From a virus, in IMG/VR virus record IMGVR_UViG_3300021959_000329, positions 1 to 26,110 of that record: a DNA stretch of 26,110 nt; one strand, written 5' to 3'. Positions 1 to 7,617 of the stretch are shown here, in pieces. Under the pieces are notes generated by a model. That model worked only from the letters and a program-made list of their open reading frames with translations. It ran no database searches and had not been told where the DNA came from. Numbering within the stretch: position 1 is the first letter of the stretch; each line of letters starts with the position of its first letter. A program made the translations under genes and the position numbers.

Positions 1-1846
1 GCTTGCCTGTCATCTGGGCATGGGCCGCCCTCTTATCAAACGTATCATCACCCGTTTTCTTCATTGCTTCCAAGCCTTTATTCAAAGCATCTCTAACCCT
101 TTGTGCTTCTGAAGAACCTTCTTCATATACACTTTCGTTTGCTCTCATTAGTGCCTTTTTAACACTAGGATGATCAGCAAGCCCCGGAGCAATTTTATTA
201 ATTATTTCATAAGCGCCTGAATAGTTTCCACCTCTAAATCTAGGATCATTTAGTACACCAAATGCCATTTTAATTTGTTTATCAGTGAATTCCATATTGT
301 CATGATCGTGCTTTTCAGAAAGTTTTTCAATAAAGCCTTTTGCTACTGATGCCGCTCTGTCACCAAATTTCTTTTCTACCATAGTTAGTACGCCTGTTTC
401 GCCTTTTGGAAACTTGCCTGTTTCTTTATCGTAAAAACTGTAAATGAATTTTGCTAGTTCTTTTGAATCTGCTTTTTCGTTAGTAGGTTCTGACGATTCT
501 TCAGTTTCTTCCATGTCACCAAAGTCAAGTTTTGACATAACTTCAGGTGCGTTTGCTTCAACCCATTGTTTAATTAAAGGTCTAATACAACCATCGGAAT
601 CTTCTTTTGCTATTTCTTTAATACGTTGTTCAAGCCTTGGATCATCAATGATGCCTTCTAAACTTGAGATAGCATTTGATCCGTCAACACCTGAAGGAAA
701 ATGCTTGTCAAGTAATTTGTTTAAATCTGTTATTGCTTGATTTTGTTCTTCACTGTCTGAACTTGTAATAGCACTTTCTTCTCCAAGTTCATTAACCCAT
801 GATTCAAATTTGTTAAAGTAGTTTGATAATGTTTCCTTTTCGTTATCGACTACGTCGCTTTCCTGATCAACTTCATCCTCTTTCATCAATCGATGAATAA
901 TAGGAAATACATCTTTCATTTCTTCGTTGAATTTTTTAATTGTAAATTTTGACGTTAGGTCGTCTACAACGTCTTGTGGAACGTCACTGTATTCAGTTGG
1001 AGAAAATTGTTCTTTAAATTGATTGTAATAATTTCTGCTACTTATTTTTTTAATCTCTGTTTTTAAATTCTCAAGAGCATTTTTGCCTCTTTCAACAATT
1101 GAATTTGTATCGTCATTTAAAAGATCATTTCTATTTACATAGTTACTAAAAGATTTTAGTTGAGCAATTTGTTCACTAAGACCTACAATATATTTTCCAA
1201 TATCGTCGTATGGAAGACCGCCTTCTTGAACGTGTCTTTGCATTGCTCTTGCGCCTGATAGGTGAATGAAAGGATATTTAAATCTCTCACCTGCTGAATT
1301 TTCAATAAAAAGTGCTATAATATTTCTTGCTCTAGCACCTGGACTTGTTTCGTCAACTGCCTTATTATGTTTTATAATAAGTTTTGTATTTTCTAATTTC
1401 TGGAAACTAGTTTTTGCTGTTCCATACATCCCTTCGCTCATTACTGATTCCCCTACTTGTGAATTTTTTGAATATTGGCTAAGGAAAGCATAATCTCTTT
1501 TGTCTAGATTATCCTTTGAAATGTCTCTAGTATCAAAGTTCATTAATCTACGTTTAGCAAATGCTCGCATACTCTTTAAAAATGTATACCAGCCGTCTTT
1601 TTGTACTGGATCCATGCTTTCTGTAATTCCAGTACTGTAATATACCTTCATTGAAGATGGTTCAGCAAGACTAATACTTACATGTCCGAGTGGATTTTCA
1701 CCCTCCATGTAGTCAAAGTCAAAAAATACTGCCTCTTCAGGATTGATGGTAACTTCGCCTGTTTCCTTGCCTAGTTTTAGACCAGAAAATCGACTTCTTA
1801 CCTTGTAAAATAGGTCTGTGCTTATACTTCTAAGATTATCTTCCAT
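1..1846 (-). CDS. Large conserved-type phage protein of unknown function, 3' end outside window
   Basis: The reading frame is open from an ATG at 1846 to the left edge, 615 codons without a stop, so the C-terminus is missing. It starts 11 nt after the gp17 stop and is preceded by TAAATA with a 5-nt gap, so it probably has its own late promoter. The N-terminal 130 residues look like a compact alpha/beta domain (motifs EEAVFFDFDYMEGENPLGHV and FLKSMRAFAKRRLMNFD). The rest is mainly charged, helix-prone sequence with acidic stretches rich in E, D and S around the middle. I see no signal peptide, membrane segment or catalytic motif. Position directly after terminase suggests a late, virion- or assembly-related protein, but this is inference. 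I do not recognise a named T4 homologue; I have an unverified impression of similar hypothetical proteins in marine T4-like phages. Confidence 0.85.
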   Translation of the reverse strand, partial: MEDNLRSISTDLFYKVRSRFSGLKLGKETGEVTINPEEAVFFDFDYMEGENPLGHVSISLAEPSSMKVYYSTGITESMDPVQKDGWYTFLKSMRAFAKRRLMNFDTRDISKDNLDKRDYAFLSQYSKNSQVGESVMSEGMYGTAKTSFQKLENTKLIIKHNKAVDETSPGARARNIIALFIENSAGERFKYPFIHLSGARAMQRHVQEGGLPYDDIGKYIVGLSEQIAQLKSFSNYVNRNDLLNDDTNSIVERGKNALENLKTEIKKISSRNYYNQFKEQFSPTEYSDVPQDVVDDLTSKFTIKKFNEEMKDVFPIIHRLMKEDEVDQESDVVDNEKETLSNYFNKFESWVNELGEESAITSSDSEEQNQAITDLNKLLDKHFPSGVDGSNAISSLEGIIDDPRLEQRIKEIAKEDSDGCIRPLIKQWVEANAPEVMSKLDFGDMEETEESSEPTNEKADSKELAKFIYSFYDKETGKFPKGETGVLTMVEKKFGDRAASVAKGFIEKLSEKHDHDNMEFTDKQIKMAFGVLNDPRFRGGNYSGAYEIINKIAPGLADHPSVKKALMRANESVYEEGSSEAQRVRDALNKGLEAMKKTGDDTFDKRAAHAQMTGK

Positions 1847-1851
1847 GTTAA

Positions 1852-1857
1852 TATTTA
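1852..1857 (-). promoter_or_regulatory. Late promoter core TAAATA, 5 nt before ATG at 1846
   Basis: Minus-strand GATAAATA followed by TTAAC and ATG. It matches the T4 late promoter core TATAAATA except at the second base. It lies immediately after the TGA stop of gp17, so the promoter fills the gene junction. With usual late initiation distances the transcript would begin at or next to the start codon. Confidence 0.65.
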
Positions 1858-3447
1858 TCAAAATATGTTGCCGCTGACGAATATTGGCATTGGCATTTGA
1901 TCCTCTGTTAGTTTTTCTGTCATTTTTTCGTAGATTTTAGGATCCCAGTCACTTAGTACATCGGCCATTCTAATACATAATAAGGTAGCACTGACAAGAT
2001 CGTCGTGTTCACCAGTCTTTGCGTTAAAACCAGTACCACTAGCAACAAAGGTTTTTAGTTCTGAAATTAAAGGTTTACTGTGTATTGTCATTTTATATTT
2101 TTCCAGCAAATTTTTCAGTTTTGAACAGGCTGTAATTTTTGTACGATGTGTAGTATTAAATCCTTTGCGGAATCTACGAATGTGTCCTTTTCTAATAGGC
2201 TCACTTAGGAATAACCCTGGGAAGTTTTCTTCTCCAATATCACCAATAACAACAAGTGCGGCTTCACCTAGTGAGTTGTTTTCAACACTGTAGTAAATTG
2301 TTGGAGTACCACCTTTTTCAGCACCCTGTTCCATGATATATTTTAGTATTTCACGCATAATTCTAATTTGTTGTTGTACAGGTGTAGTATTGTGTCGCCA
2401 CTCGCCGACCTGTATCATACTAGGCATTTCAAAAATTTGGATAGCCGCATAGTCGCCACCGGTACCTAACGAAGGATCAAGTGCTATTAGGTATGTACAC
2501 CTTGGATCTATGTTTTTATACCAACGAGTTTGGCCAGTTGTTAGGATAGGGTCCTTGCCTTCGAGTTCTGTGAGCTTAACTGCGTTAATTAGTGTTTCAT
2601 CAAAAATCAAGAATTCGCATTCAAACTCACGTCTAAAACGTTCTTCACCGATTTTTGCCTTTTCAACCCTTGCCCATTCGTCATCCCTATCAGGATGTTC
2701 ACTCCAGTGAGCAAAATATGAACCAAAACCGTTAACACCAACTTTTTGTTCATTGCCATTTTCGTCAAATTTCTTGTTTGCTTCAGTCCAAATCATAGCA
2801 AACTGGTCTTCGTCACTGTTTGGTGTTGAAGTAATAATACATTTACCACCTGTTGCTAGTGTGGGTGATAACGCAGTCCAAAATTCCTTGGCTTTTTCTG
2901 GTGGTTGTACGAAAGCAAACTCATCACAGTAAATTAATGAAAGAGATTTACCACGTCCAGTGTTTTCTGTTGTGGTTGTTGCCTGTATTCTTGCTCCGTT
3001 ATCGTATTCGATGGTATTTCTATTATAACTGTATACACCAGCACGTACAAAGTCGGGCAAATTTTCATATCCAAACCGATATCGATCCATGATATCCTTT
3101 GCGCCTTCATATTTGTGTGCGGCAATAAGAACTTGACAATCAGGAACAAACATCGTGTACCATAATAGGTAGGCAACAGCACAGGTTGTCTTTCCCATCT
3201 GTCTTGGAAGCATAGCAATACACTGTTTGTTTTCAGTATAAGCGTCTAACAGTCTTTCTTGATAATCATATGGGTTAAAAGGAATTGAACCTTTTACAGG
3301 ATGTTGAATCTGTATGAAGTTTCTTGCGAAGTAGAGTGGTCCTGTAACAGGATCCATACACTTTTCTAAGTGTTCAACTTCTTCTAGTGTGTATTTTTGC
3401 TTTTTGTGTGCCTTTTTAATTAAGACACCGTCTAAACTCTTTGCCAT
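1858..3447 (-). CDS. 17: Terminase large subunit gp17 (packaging ATPase and nuclease)
   Basis: This is the motor that pumps DNA into the prohead and cuts concatemers. The 529-aa protein (T4 gp17 is 610) has an N-terminal ATPase with Walker A PRQMGKTT at about residues 81-88, Walker B LIYCDE at 171-176 with the catalytic Glu, and the coupling motif TSTPN at 206-210. The C-terminal RNase H-fold nuclease has acidic residues in ALDPSLGTGGDYA (Asp near 324), SVENN (Glu near 389) and EHDDLVSATL (Asp near 482-483). All key residues are present, so it should be active. The ATG at 3447 gives a start typical of the family and is placed 5 nt after a TAAATA late-promoter core that overlaps the stop codon of the preceding gene. 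No intron or intein is visible. It would act with gp16 (candidate at 5075-5560) and the portal, which is not in this window. Confidence 0.97.
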   Translation of the reverse strand: MAKSLDGVLIKKAHKKQKYTLEEVEHLEKCMDPVTGPLYFARNFIQIQHPVKGSIPFNPYDYQERLLDAYTENKQCIAMLPRQMGKTTCAVAYLLWYTMFVPDCQVLIAAHKYEGAKDIMDRYRFGYENLPDFVRAGVYSYNRNTIEYDNGARIQATTTTENTGRGKSLSLIYCDEFAFVQPPEKAKEFWTALSPTLATGGKCIITSTPNSDEDQFAMIWTEANKKFDENGNEQKVGVNGFGSYFAHWSEHPDRDDEWARVEKAKIGEERFRREFECEFLIFDETLINAVKLTELEGKDPILTTGQTRWYKNIDPRCTYLIALDPSLGTGGDYAAIQIFEMPSMIQVGEWRHNTTPVQQQIRIMREILKYIMEQGAEKGGTPTIYYSVENNSLGEAALVVIGDIGEENFPGLFLSEPIRKGHIRRFRKGFNTTHRTKITACSKLKNLLEKYKMTIHSKPLISELKTFVASGTGFNAKTGEHDDLVSATLLCIRMADVLSDWDPKIYEKMTEKLTEDQMPMPIFVSGNIF

Positions 3448-3452
3448 ATCAA

Positions 3453-3458
3453 TATTTA
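3453..3458 (-). promoter_or_regulatory. Late promoter core TAAATA for gp17, 5 nt before its ATG
   Basis: Minus-strand GGTTAAATA, then TTGAT, then ATG. The TAA of the core is also the stop codon of the upstream gene, so the promoter is encoded in the stop region. There is no Shine-Dalgarno-like sequence between it and the ATG. Confidence 0.65.
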
Positions 3459-3806
3459 ACCAATAACATCGTCGTAATATCCTGTATTGAATCTAGCATC
3501 AAACAGTTTACGGCGATCTTGTTGTATTAGTATAGGTATCAGGGAAGCAAAAGGACCATTTGTTGGCTCGCTCCATAGCCATTCGTACTGTAAACTAGTA
3601 TCTAGGCGTTTACAGAGTTTTTTTAAGCGTCTGCGATTTGTGTTTTTAACTATATAGATGATTGCTTGGTTGTTACCTAAGTGTTCCCACTCGCCATCCC
3701 AAGATCTAATTTTGATTTCACCCTTTTGATAGGCTGTGTAACTCCAAGGGCAAACTTTTTTGATTTTGCTAAAGTAAGCTAACCAATCAACCTTTTCCGC
3801 GACCAC
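3456..3806 (-). CDS. Small protein of unknown function upstream of gp17, non-ATG start
   Basis: The frame is open from about 3869 and contains no ATG. I favour the GTG at 3806, which follows an AAAGG about 8 nt upstream and gives a 117-aa protein beginning just before the folded part (VDWLAYFSKIKKVCPWSY). A GTG at 3869 would add 21 basic residues but overlap the preceding gene by 83 nt; with 3806 the overlap is 20 nt. The sequence has several Trp residues, a central basic helix (NRRRLKKLCKRLD) and ends close to gp17, whose promoter overlaps its stop. The C-terminal part WLWSEPTNGPFASLIPILIQQ looks globular. No catalytic motif or membrane segment is seen. Linkage to gp17 suggests a late or packaging-related role, but I do not recognise it. 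A +1 frameshift fusion to the upstream gene is a less likely alternative. Confidence 0.75.
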   Translation of the reverse strand: MVAEKVDWLAYFSKIKKVCPWSYTAYQKGEIKIRSWDGEWEHLGNNQAIIYIVKNTNRRRLKKLCKRLDTSLQYEWLWSEPTNGPFASLIPILIQQDRRKLFDARFNTGYYDDVIG

Positions 3807-4503
3807 GGCCTTTACCTTTACCGCGCCCCTCAGTTGTTGTTTGATCTTCCATCTTCTTTTTCTTACCACGTCCGCGACCTTCAGTTGTTTGAACGTCTTC
3901 TTTTTTAGCTTCGCTTAGTGCTTTCCAAAGTGCTTCTTTAATTTGTCCACGTAAATCTTTTCCTTCTAAAGCTCTAGGATTGTCTCCGCCTGCTGTTGCT
4001 GGATAAGAACCTTTACGTTTGTGTAAATCGTCTCCGCCTGATGTTACAGCATCAATATCATCGTATTCTGGATCTGGTTCATTGTCCCAGGCTTCGTCTT
4101 TTTCTTTGTCCATTTCCTCTTCGTCACTGCTAGGACCAAAAGTTTTATGGGTTAACTTATCTAAGTCTGTATGAAAATCATCTTCTTGATCTTTACTTGC
4201 GCCTTCTTCATCATTGTCAACACCATCTTTTTCAATTGGGAGTTTAATCATAGGTGGCATTGCCATTTTTGGCTCTGAAGGCTCATCTTTAGGCATCATG
4301 TCTGGATTTACTTTTTGGAATAATTTCATAATTCCTTCAATATTGTCCATGCCCTGTGCGTTCATGCTAACATTCATTGTTGGCTCTGGCGCTTCTGGTT
4401 TTTCCATTGTTGGCATAGGAGCATCCATATGCGGATCGCCACATGCCTCATCTGTTTTAGTATCAAGTTCTCTAATTTTTTGATACAAATCTCTAAAATT
4501 CAT
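3787..4503 (-). CDS. Acidic protein with basic Arg/Gly/Lys tail, unknown function
   Basis: The 238-aa protein begins at an ATG with a good ribosome site (GGGGAG, 6 nt upstream) and lies 2 nt after the preceding gene. Residues 1-15 form a predicted helix (MNFRDLYQKIRELD). Residues 20-90 are rich in Met and Pro, with NVSMNAQGM. Residues 95-160 are strongly acidic (long D/E runs). The last 35 residues switch to a basic low-complexity tail with two copies of TTEGRG followed by runs of K, R and G. Such a charge-segregated, probably disordered protein could bind DNA or a scaffold through its tail. It sits in the packaging gene run between gp16 and gp17, which fits a head or core role, but that is inference. 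I do not recognise a characterised T4 protein. Its last codons overlap the next gene in another frame. Confidence 0.85.
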   Translation of the reverse strand: MNFRDLYQKIRELDTKTDEACGDPHMDAPMPTMEKPEAPEPTMNVSMNAQGMDNIEGIMKLFQKVNPDMMPKDEPSEPKMAMPPMIKLPIEKDGVDNDEEGASKDQEDDFHTDLDKLTHKTFGPSSDEEEMDKEKDEAWDNEPDPEYDDIDAVTSGGDDLHKRKGSYPATAGGDNPRALEGKDLRGQIKEALWKALSEAKKEDVQTTEGRGRGKKKKMEDQTTTEGRGKGKGRGRGKG

Positions 4504-4505
4504 AA

Positions 4506-5066
4506 TTAACTCCCCATTGCGCTTTTAGCGCCTGCTTTATCTTGTTTTTTAGGTTTTTCCATTTTGTATTCTGTTTCTTTTACTCTTTCTTTAGATACTT
4601 TTTGTAAATCTTTTAAGAAAGAAGTATTAAAATCATCACCAAAATAGTCTTTTGCTTTTACTTTGTCACTATCTTTGTAAGTAGGATCATTTAGTACAGA
4701 TTTACCTGAAGGCTCATCCATTGCTGAAACTTCTTGTGCTTCGTATGGGTCGTTAACATTACGAACTCTGAAGTTTGAATATTCCATTCCAGTATTATTC
4801 TTAATTGCTACTGAAATTTCCTGAGGTGTTACAGGATATTCACATGTGTTTTCAAATACTGTAACTTCCATATTTTCTAAATCCGGAAAATCTTTTACTT
4901 GTTTTTGAATAGGTGTATTACCTACTTTTTTAACACCTTGACATCCGTATCTGTGAAGCGAAGCATGTACTTTGTCTTCAAATCCTTCTGGAATGTCACC
5001 CGCGACCTTAATCCTAAAACTATAGGTCTTCTTTGACTCTGTTAGATATTCTTGTAACGACTTCAT
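4506..5066 (-). CDS. Protein with T4-like capsid-targeting N-terminus, unknown function
   Basis: Starting at the ATG at 5066 the protein is 186 aa and begins MKSLQEYLTES, which closely resembles the capsid-targeting sequence of T4 internal proteins (MKTYQEFIAEA pattern). An ATG two codons earlier (5072) has a Shine-Dalgarno GGAGAGG upstream and may be used on read-through mRNA, but the second ATG sits exactly 5 nt after TAAATA, like other late starts here. Residues 15-105 look like a folded alpha/beta domain with two Cys (YGCQGVKK, FENTCEYP). Residues 110-186 are charged and Lys-rich. T4 internal proteins are packaged in the head and trimmed by the gp21 protease; whether this protein is packaged is inference. 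It lies between gp16 and the acidic-tail protein in the packaging run. Confidence 0.85.
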   Translation of the reverse strand: MKSLQEYLTESKKTYSFRIKVAGDIPEGFEDKVHASLHRYGCQGVKKVGNTPIQKQVKDFPDLENMEVTVFENTCEYPVTPQEISVAIKNNTGMEYSNFRVRNVNDPYEAQEVSAMDEPSGKSVLNDPTYKDSDKVKAKDYFGDDFNTSFLKDLQKVSKERVKETEYKMEKPKKQDKAGAKSAMGS

Positions 5067-5071
5067 ACTCA

Positions 5072-5077
5072 TATTTA
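5072..5077 (-). promoter_or_regulatory. Late promoter core TAAATA, 5 nt before ATG at 5066
   Basis: Minus-strand GAATAAATA followed by TGAGT and ATG. The core overlaps both the TAA stop of gp16 (5075-5077) and an earlier in-frame ATG (5072). A GGAGAGG upstream would serve mRNAs coming from further upstream, so two start modes may coexist. Confidence 0.6.
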
Positions 5078-5560
5078 TTCCTCTCCGCGCAATTTCTTCA
5101 ATAATTCGTTGCGATCTGTTAATACAAAACCCTGTCCGTTCATGATATCTTCGGCATCTGGGTTACGATCTGAGTCGATTTTCAATTTTTTGAGTTTTAA
5201 ATCGACTGCTTTTAATTTTTTATCAATTTTAGTGGCTTTTGCATCAATAGCATTCTTTAACATGCTTCCTGCTACTTCAAATATACGTCCACTATACCTT
5301 ACTTCAACATTCATGCCTAAATCCATAAGTTCATCATAGGCATTTTCTGCTTTTTGGGCTAAATTATCAAGCTCACTATCGTTTAGGCTATCTAATTCGT
5401 CTATTTTTGGTAAACTACCAGCAATAGTGTTAACCTCTGTGTAACTTCTTTCCAATGATCTTACTTCGTCCTTAGTAACAGCAGGTTCTTCGGTAGGAAT
5501 TACCTCAGTTTTTGCTTTCTCATCTTCCAAATTAAATAGTTCTTCTAGTTTCTTGGTCAT
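5075..5560 (-). CDS. 16: Probable terminase small subunit gp16
   Basis: The protein is 161 aa from the ATG at 5560, close to T4 gp16 (164 aa). An upstream GTG/ATG-like extension exists but would overlap gp4, and the ATG starts a typical MTKKLEELFNL sequence. Residues 45-150 are almost entirely helical and coiled-coil-like: helix up to YDELMDLGMNVEVRYSG, then IFEVAGSMLKNAIDAKATKI and a Lys-rich coil. The C-terminus has FVLTDRNELLKKL, which resembles the end of T4 gp16 (FMGSPTELMDEI). Small terminase subunits form rings that recognise or load DNA and regulate gp17. The call rests on remembered family shape and the packaging neighbourhood, not on an alignment. The alternative is an unrelated helical head protein. 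Confidence 0.62.
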   Translation of the reverse strand: MTKKLEELFNLEDEKAKTEVIPTEEPAVTKDEVRSLERSYTEVNTIAGSLPKIDELDSLNDSELDNLAQKAENAYDELMDLGMNVEVRYSGRIFEVAGSMLKNAIDAKATKIDKKLKAVDLKLKKLKIDSDRNPDAEDIMNGQGFVLTDRNELLKKLRGEE

Positions 5561-5567
5561 ATTGTAC

Positions 5568-6008
5568 TTATCTTCGTTTGTTGCCTTGGTGAAAAATATC
5601 ATCTTCGTTTATAATACGAAATTTTAGCTGATTTTGCTTACACCACGCATTGGCGGCTTCCCATTTTGCCATATTTTTTACATACTGCTCTTGATTATAC
5701 CTACTTTTACCTACACGTTCACTAAACTGTTGATTACTTGGTTTTACTTCTACAACCTCAGCATTTTTTCTACCATTTTTATCTTTATAAACAATAAAAA
5801 AGTCTGGAACATATATTGTATACTTACCTGTTAAAGGATCTTGATAAGGAATTTGTATACTTTCACTTGCCCAATGTTCAACGCCTGCGTGTTCGTCTAA
5901 CATTCTCATAAAAACAAATTCCCAACTACTTCTAGCCAATGGAGATTTTTTCCCAATGTATTTTTTTGGGTTCTTCATTGTAAACTTTCCTTGAGCAAAC
6001 TTAGGCAA
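5568..6008 (-). CDS. 4: Head completion protein gp4 (TnsA-like nuclease fold)
   Basis: The 146-aa protein has the gp4/gp50 pattern: an N-terminal KFAQGKFTMKNPKKYIG, an SSWEFVFMRMLDEH helix, WASESIQIPY, then VPDFFIVY and EVVEVKPS. The last two form the PD-(D/E)xK nuclease core (Glu in ASES, Asp in PDF, Glu and Lys in EVK), as in the TnsA N-terminal domain. In T4, gp4 is needed to finish packaged heads so that tails can attach. The start is probably TTG at 6008, because the conserved KFxxGKF segment lies before the first ATG (5978), which does have a nice AAGGA site. With TTG the gene overlaps the previous gene by 8 nt. It is followed 7 nt later by probable gp16. Confidence 0.85.
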   Translation of the reverse strand: MPKFAQGKFTMKNPKKYIGKKSPLARSSWEFVFMRMLDEHAGVEHWASESIQIPYQDPLTGKYTIYVPDFFIVYKDKNGRKNAEVVEVKPSNQQFSERVGKSRYNQEQYVKNMAKWEAANAWCKQNQLKFRIINEDDIFHQGNKRR

Positions 6009-6381
6009 GGATAATTCTCTCTTGTTCTGCCGATCTAACTTTTTGAATTCTAAATCCTAACAATGATGTTGGGTATCTATTTTCATTCAAAATATTACCG
6101 ACTAATGAAGATAGTTGTAGCGACTCTAACCCTTCTAATGAATCTAGTAATTCGTAAACTGGAACGTTATCGATTTTAGCTTGTTTTAAAAGAATTACTC
6201 CTGTAACAACAGCGGCTTGCTCTCCAAACCCTTTGCCTTTTAAAAATCCAATAGTAGCATCAACGTCTTCTGCTCTAAACTCTAAACCTTTTTCACCGTA
6301 TTGGTTAAAATATTTTAATGATTTAGTAGCACTATCACTTGATTGTACTTCTTGTGGTAAATTAGAATATGTTGTTTCCAT
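6001..6381 (-). CDS. Small helical protein of unknown function next to gp4
   Basis: The 126-aa protein starts at an ATG 2 nt after the preceding stop, in the same AATTAATAATGG context seen at the gp14-gp15 junction, and it overlaps gp4 by 8 nt, so it is translated within a coupled run. The first 30 residues are polar (Q, S, T). Residues 35-115 look like a compact helical domain (IGFLKGKGFGEQAAVVTGVILLKQAKI, then ELLDSLEGLESLQLSSLVGNILNENR). It ends IQKVRSAEQERIILA. I see no catalytic motif, signal peptide or clear membrane span, although the AAVVTGVILL stretch is hydrophobic. Its position between a baseplate/tube-like protein and gp4 suggests a virion morphogenesis factor. I do not recognise a named homologue. 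Confidence 0.85.
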   Translation of the reverse strand: METTYSNLPQEVQSSDSATKSLKYFNQYGEKGLEFRAEDVDATIGFLKGKGFGEQAAVVTGVILLKQAKIDNVPVYELLDSLEGLESLQLSSLVGNILNENRYPTSLLGFRIQKVRSAEQERIILA

Positions 6382-6383
6382 TA

Positions 6384-7535
6384 TTAATTAGTTCCTTGGC
6401 CTTTAACACCTGATACTGTTCCAAATCTACCAAAACTTACACCCGGAATTCCGCTTGTAATATTTGTTGTTCTGTTAGGAGTTAGTGCCAGGTTCAGTGC
6501 TTCTTGTGTTAGTGTTCCTGAATCGATATTAGATAATTGTTTAGCGAAATTAATAGCACCAAGTGCAGCTTGGAGTGCTCCTATAGTCCCGGGTGTCTTA
6601 TCTTGAAAGTTTTCTTTACCAAAAATTTGTTCAGCGCCTGATAGTGATCCTCCATCGCCGCTGGCTGCCAAGATACCACCTGGACCAAATAAACTTGCTG
6701 TACCTCCGCCTAAAATACTTAAAGGACTTGGTACTTTATCGTAATGTAAATCTCCAAATGCTATCGGTTGTTGATCGTTTGCTGTGTCGATTACTCCAGC
6801 ACCGTAAAGTACAGATTCAAAACCAAGATTCATTGTTGCTTGAACAGTTCCGCCACTTTCAGCATAACTTACATCACCATGATCCCATGTTCTAATATGA
6901 GGATTTACTAATTTATAACTATTAAATCTTCTTTTTGACATTGTATAAATTGTAATACTTTTAAAGAACGGATGCTTAACGCGATCAGAATCTAAACCGT
7001 ATCTAAAGTCACCTTCGTCAGTTAGAATGCCATTGTTATACGGTCCAGTTCCTCCACCAGAAAACGTAGGATCTCCTTCGCCGGCATTGCCGCCGCCGGG
7101 TTCTATTTCCCAAGCTCCCATTGTCTTTTCTCTTTCTGGTGAGTAATAAGAAAGGTACATTGCCCATAGAGCATTAGTAATACCTGTATTATCATCATGA
7201 AATGTTATTTGAAGAGGATCATAATTAATATTTTTATATACAATCTTTTTTCTATTGTATTGATTTTTTACATCAGTATCAAATGTAAATCTTGGTAGTG
7301 TTGATGATTTCACAAGCATACCGATAGTATTAGAATGATTATTTCTAAAACTTGGATTAATTGCTTTATCATTTATTTCAAAAAATACATGAAAAAGAAA
7401 TTTAGTTCTAGGAGCTCTAGCGAATGCATCATCAACAAACATTCGTGACGCATGTCTAGGATCACCTAAATTACCTTTCGGATTTAGTAATCCTGAGCCT
7501 GCGCCTGATAAGAATCTTGTAAATTTGTTTGCCAT
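6384..7535 (-). CDS. Tail-tube-fold structural protein, possibly baseplate tube initiator (gp48/gp54-like)
   Basis: The 383-aa protein starts at an ATG at 7535, not at the TTG further upstream that lies in the terminator. Residues about 40-130 carry the tube-protein pattern: RTKFLFHVFFEIN, then a strand pair ending LVKSSTLPRFTFDT, then KIVYKNINYDPLQITFHDD and a helix NALWAMYLSYYS. Residues 140-175 are a Gly-rich loop. A second strand-rich part (about 185-260) includes FFKSITIYTMSKRRFNSYKLVNP and ATMNLGFESVLYG. The last 120 residues are Gly/Ser/Ala-rich and probably extended. T4 gp48 and gp54 share the gp19 fold and start the tube on the baseplate; the size (320-380 aa) fits. It has its own late promoter downstream of the gp19 terminator. 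The exact T4 equivalent is uncertain. Confidence 0.8.
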   Translation of the reverse strand: MANKFTRFLSGAGSGLLNPKGNLGDPRHASRMFVDDAFARAPRTKFLFHVFFEINDKAINPSFRNNHSNTIGMLVKSSTLPRFTFDTDVKNQYNRKKIVYKNINYDPLQITFHDDNTGITNALWAMYLSYYSPEREKTMGAWEIEPGGGNAGEGDPTFSGGGTGPYNNGILTDEGDFRYGLDSDRVKHPFFKSITIYTMSKRRFNSYKLVNPHIRTWDHGDVSYAESGGTVQATMNLGFESVLYGAGVIDTANDQQPIAFGDLHYDKVPSPLSILGGGTASLFGPGGILAASGDGGSLSGAEQIFGKENFQDKTPGTIGALQAALGAINFAKQLSNIDSGTLTQEALNLALTPNRTTNITSGIPGVSFGRFGTVSGVKGQGTN

Positions 7536-7540
7536 ACTAG

Positions 7541-7546
7541 TATTTA
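7541..7546 (-). promoter_or_regulatory. Late promoter core TAAATA, 5 nt before ATG at 7535
   Basis: Minus-strand GGCTAAATA followed by CTAGT and ATG. It lies only a few bases after the T-tract of the gp19 terminator, so transcription is reset here: the gp18-gp19 unit stops and a new leaderless unit starts. Confidence 0.7.
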
Positions 7547-7551
7547 GCCAC

Positions 7552-7582
7552 AAAAAAAGCCCGGGGTTTTAAGCCGAGCTTT
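7552..7582 (-). terminator. Intrinsic terminator after gp19
   Basis: On the minus strand a 9-bp stem (7574-7582 pairing with 7556-7564, arms AAAGCTCGG and CCGGGCTTT, one G-T pair) encloses a 9-nt loop and runs into seven T residues (7558 down to 7552). It lies 36 nt after the gp19 stop and just before the next promoter. It is the only clear rho-independent terminator in the window. Confidence 0.85.
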
Positions 7583-7617
7583 AATTGTTTCAACAAACTA
7601 TCGTTATCTAACTTATA

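Noticed and set aside
444-1493. Plus-strand open frames at 444-740 and 1266-1493
   Set aside because: They are antisense to an uninterrupted 615-codon minus-strand gene, with no ribosome site or family-like sequence.
2853-3218. Both-strand short open frames inside gp17
   Set aside because: They lie within the intact terminase gene and lack any recognisable domain or ribosome site.
7536-7553. TTG start at 7553 for the tube-like protein
   Set aside because: It lies in the T-tract of the gp19 terminator, before the promoter core; the ATG at 7535 fits better.
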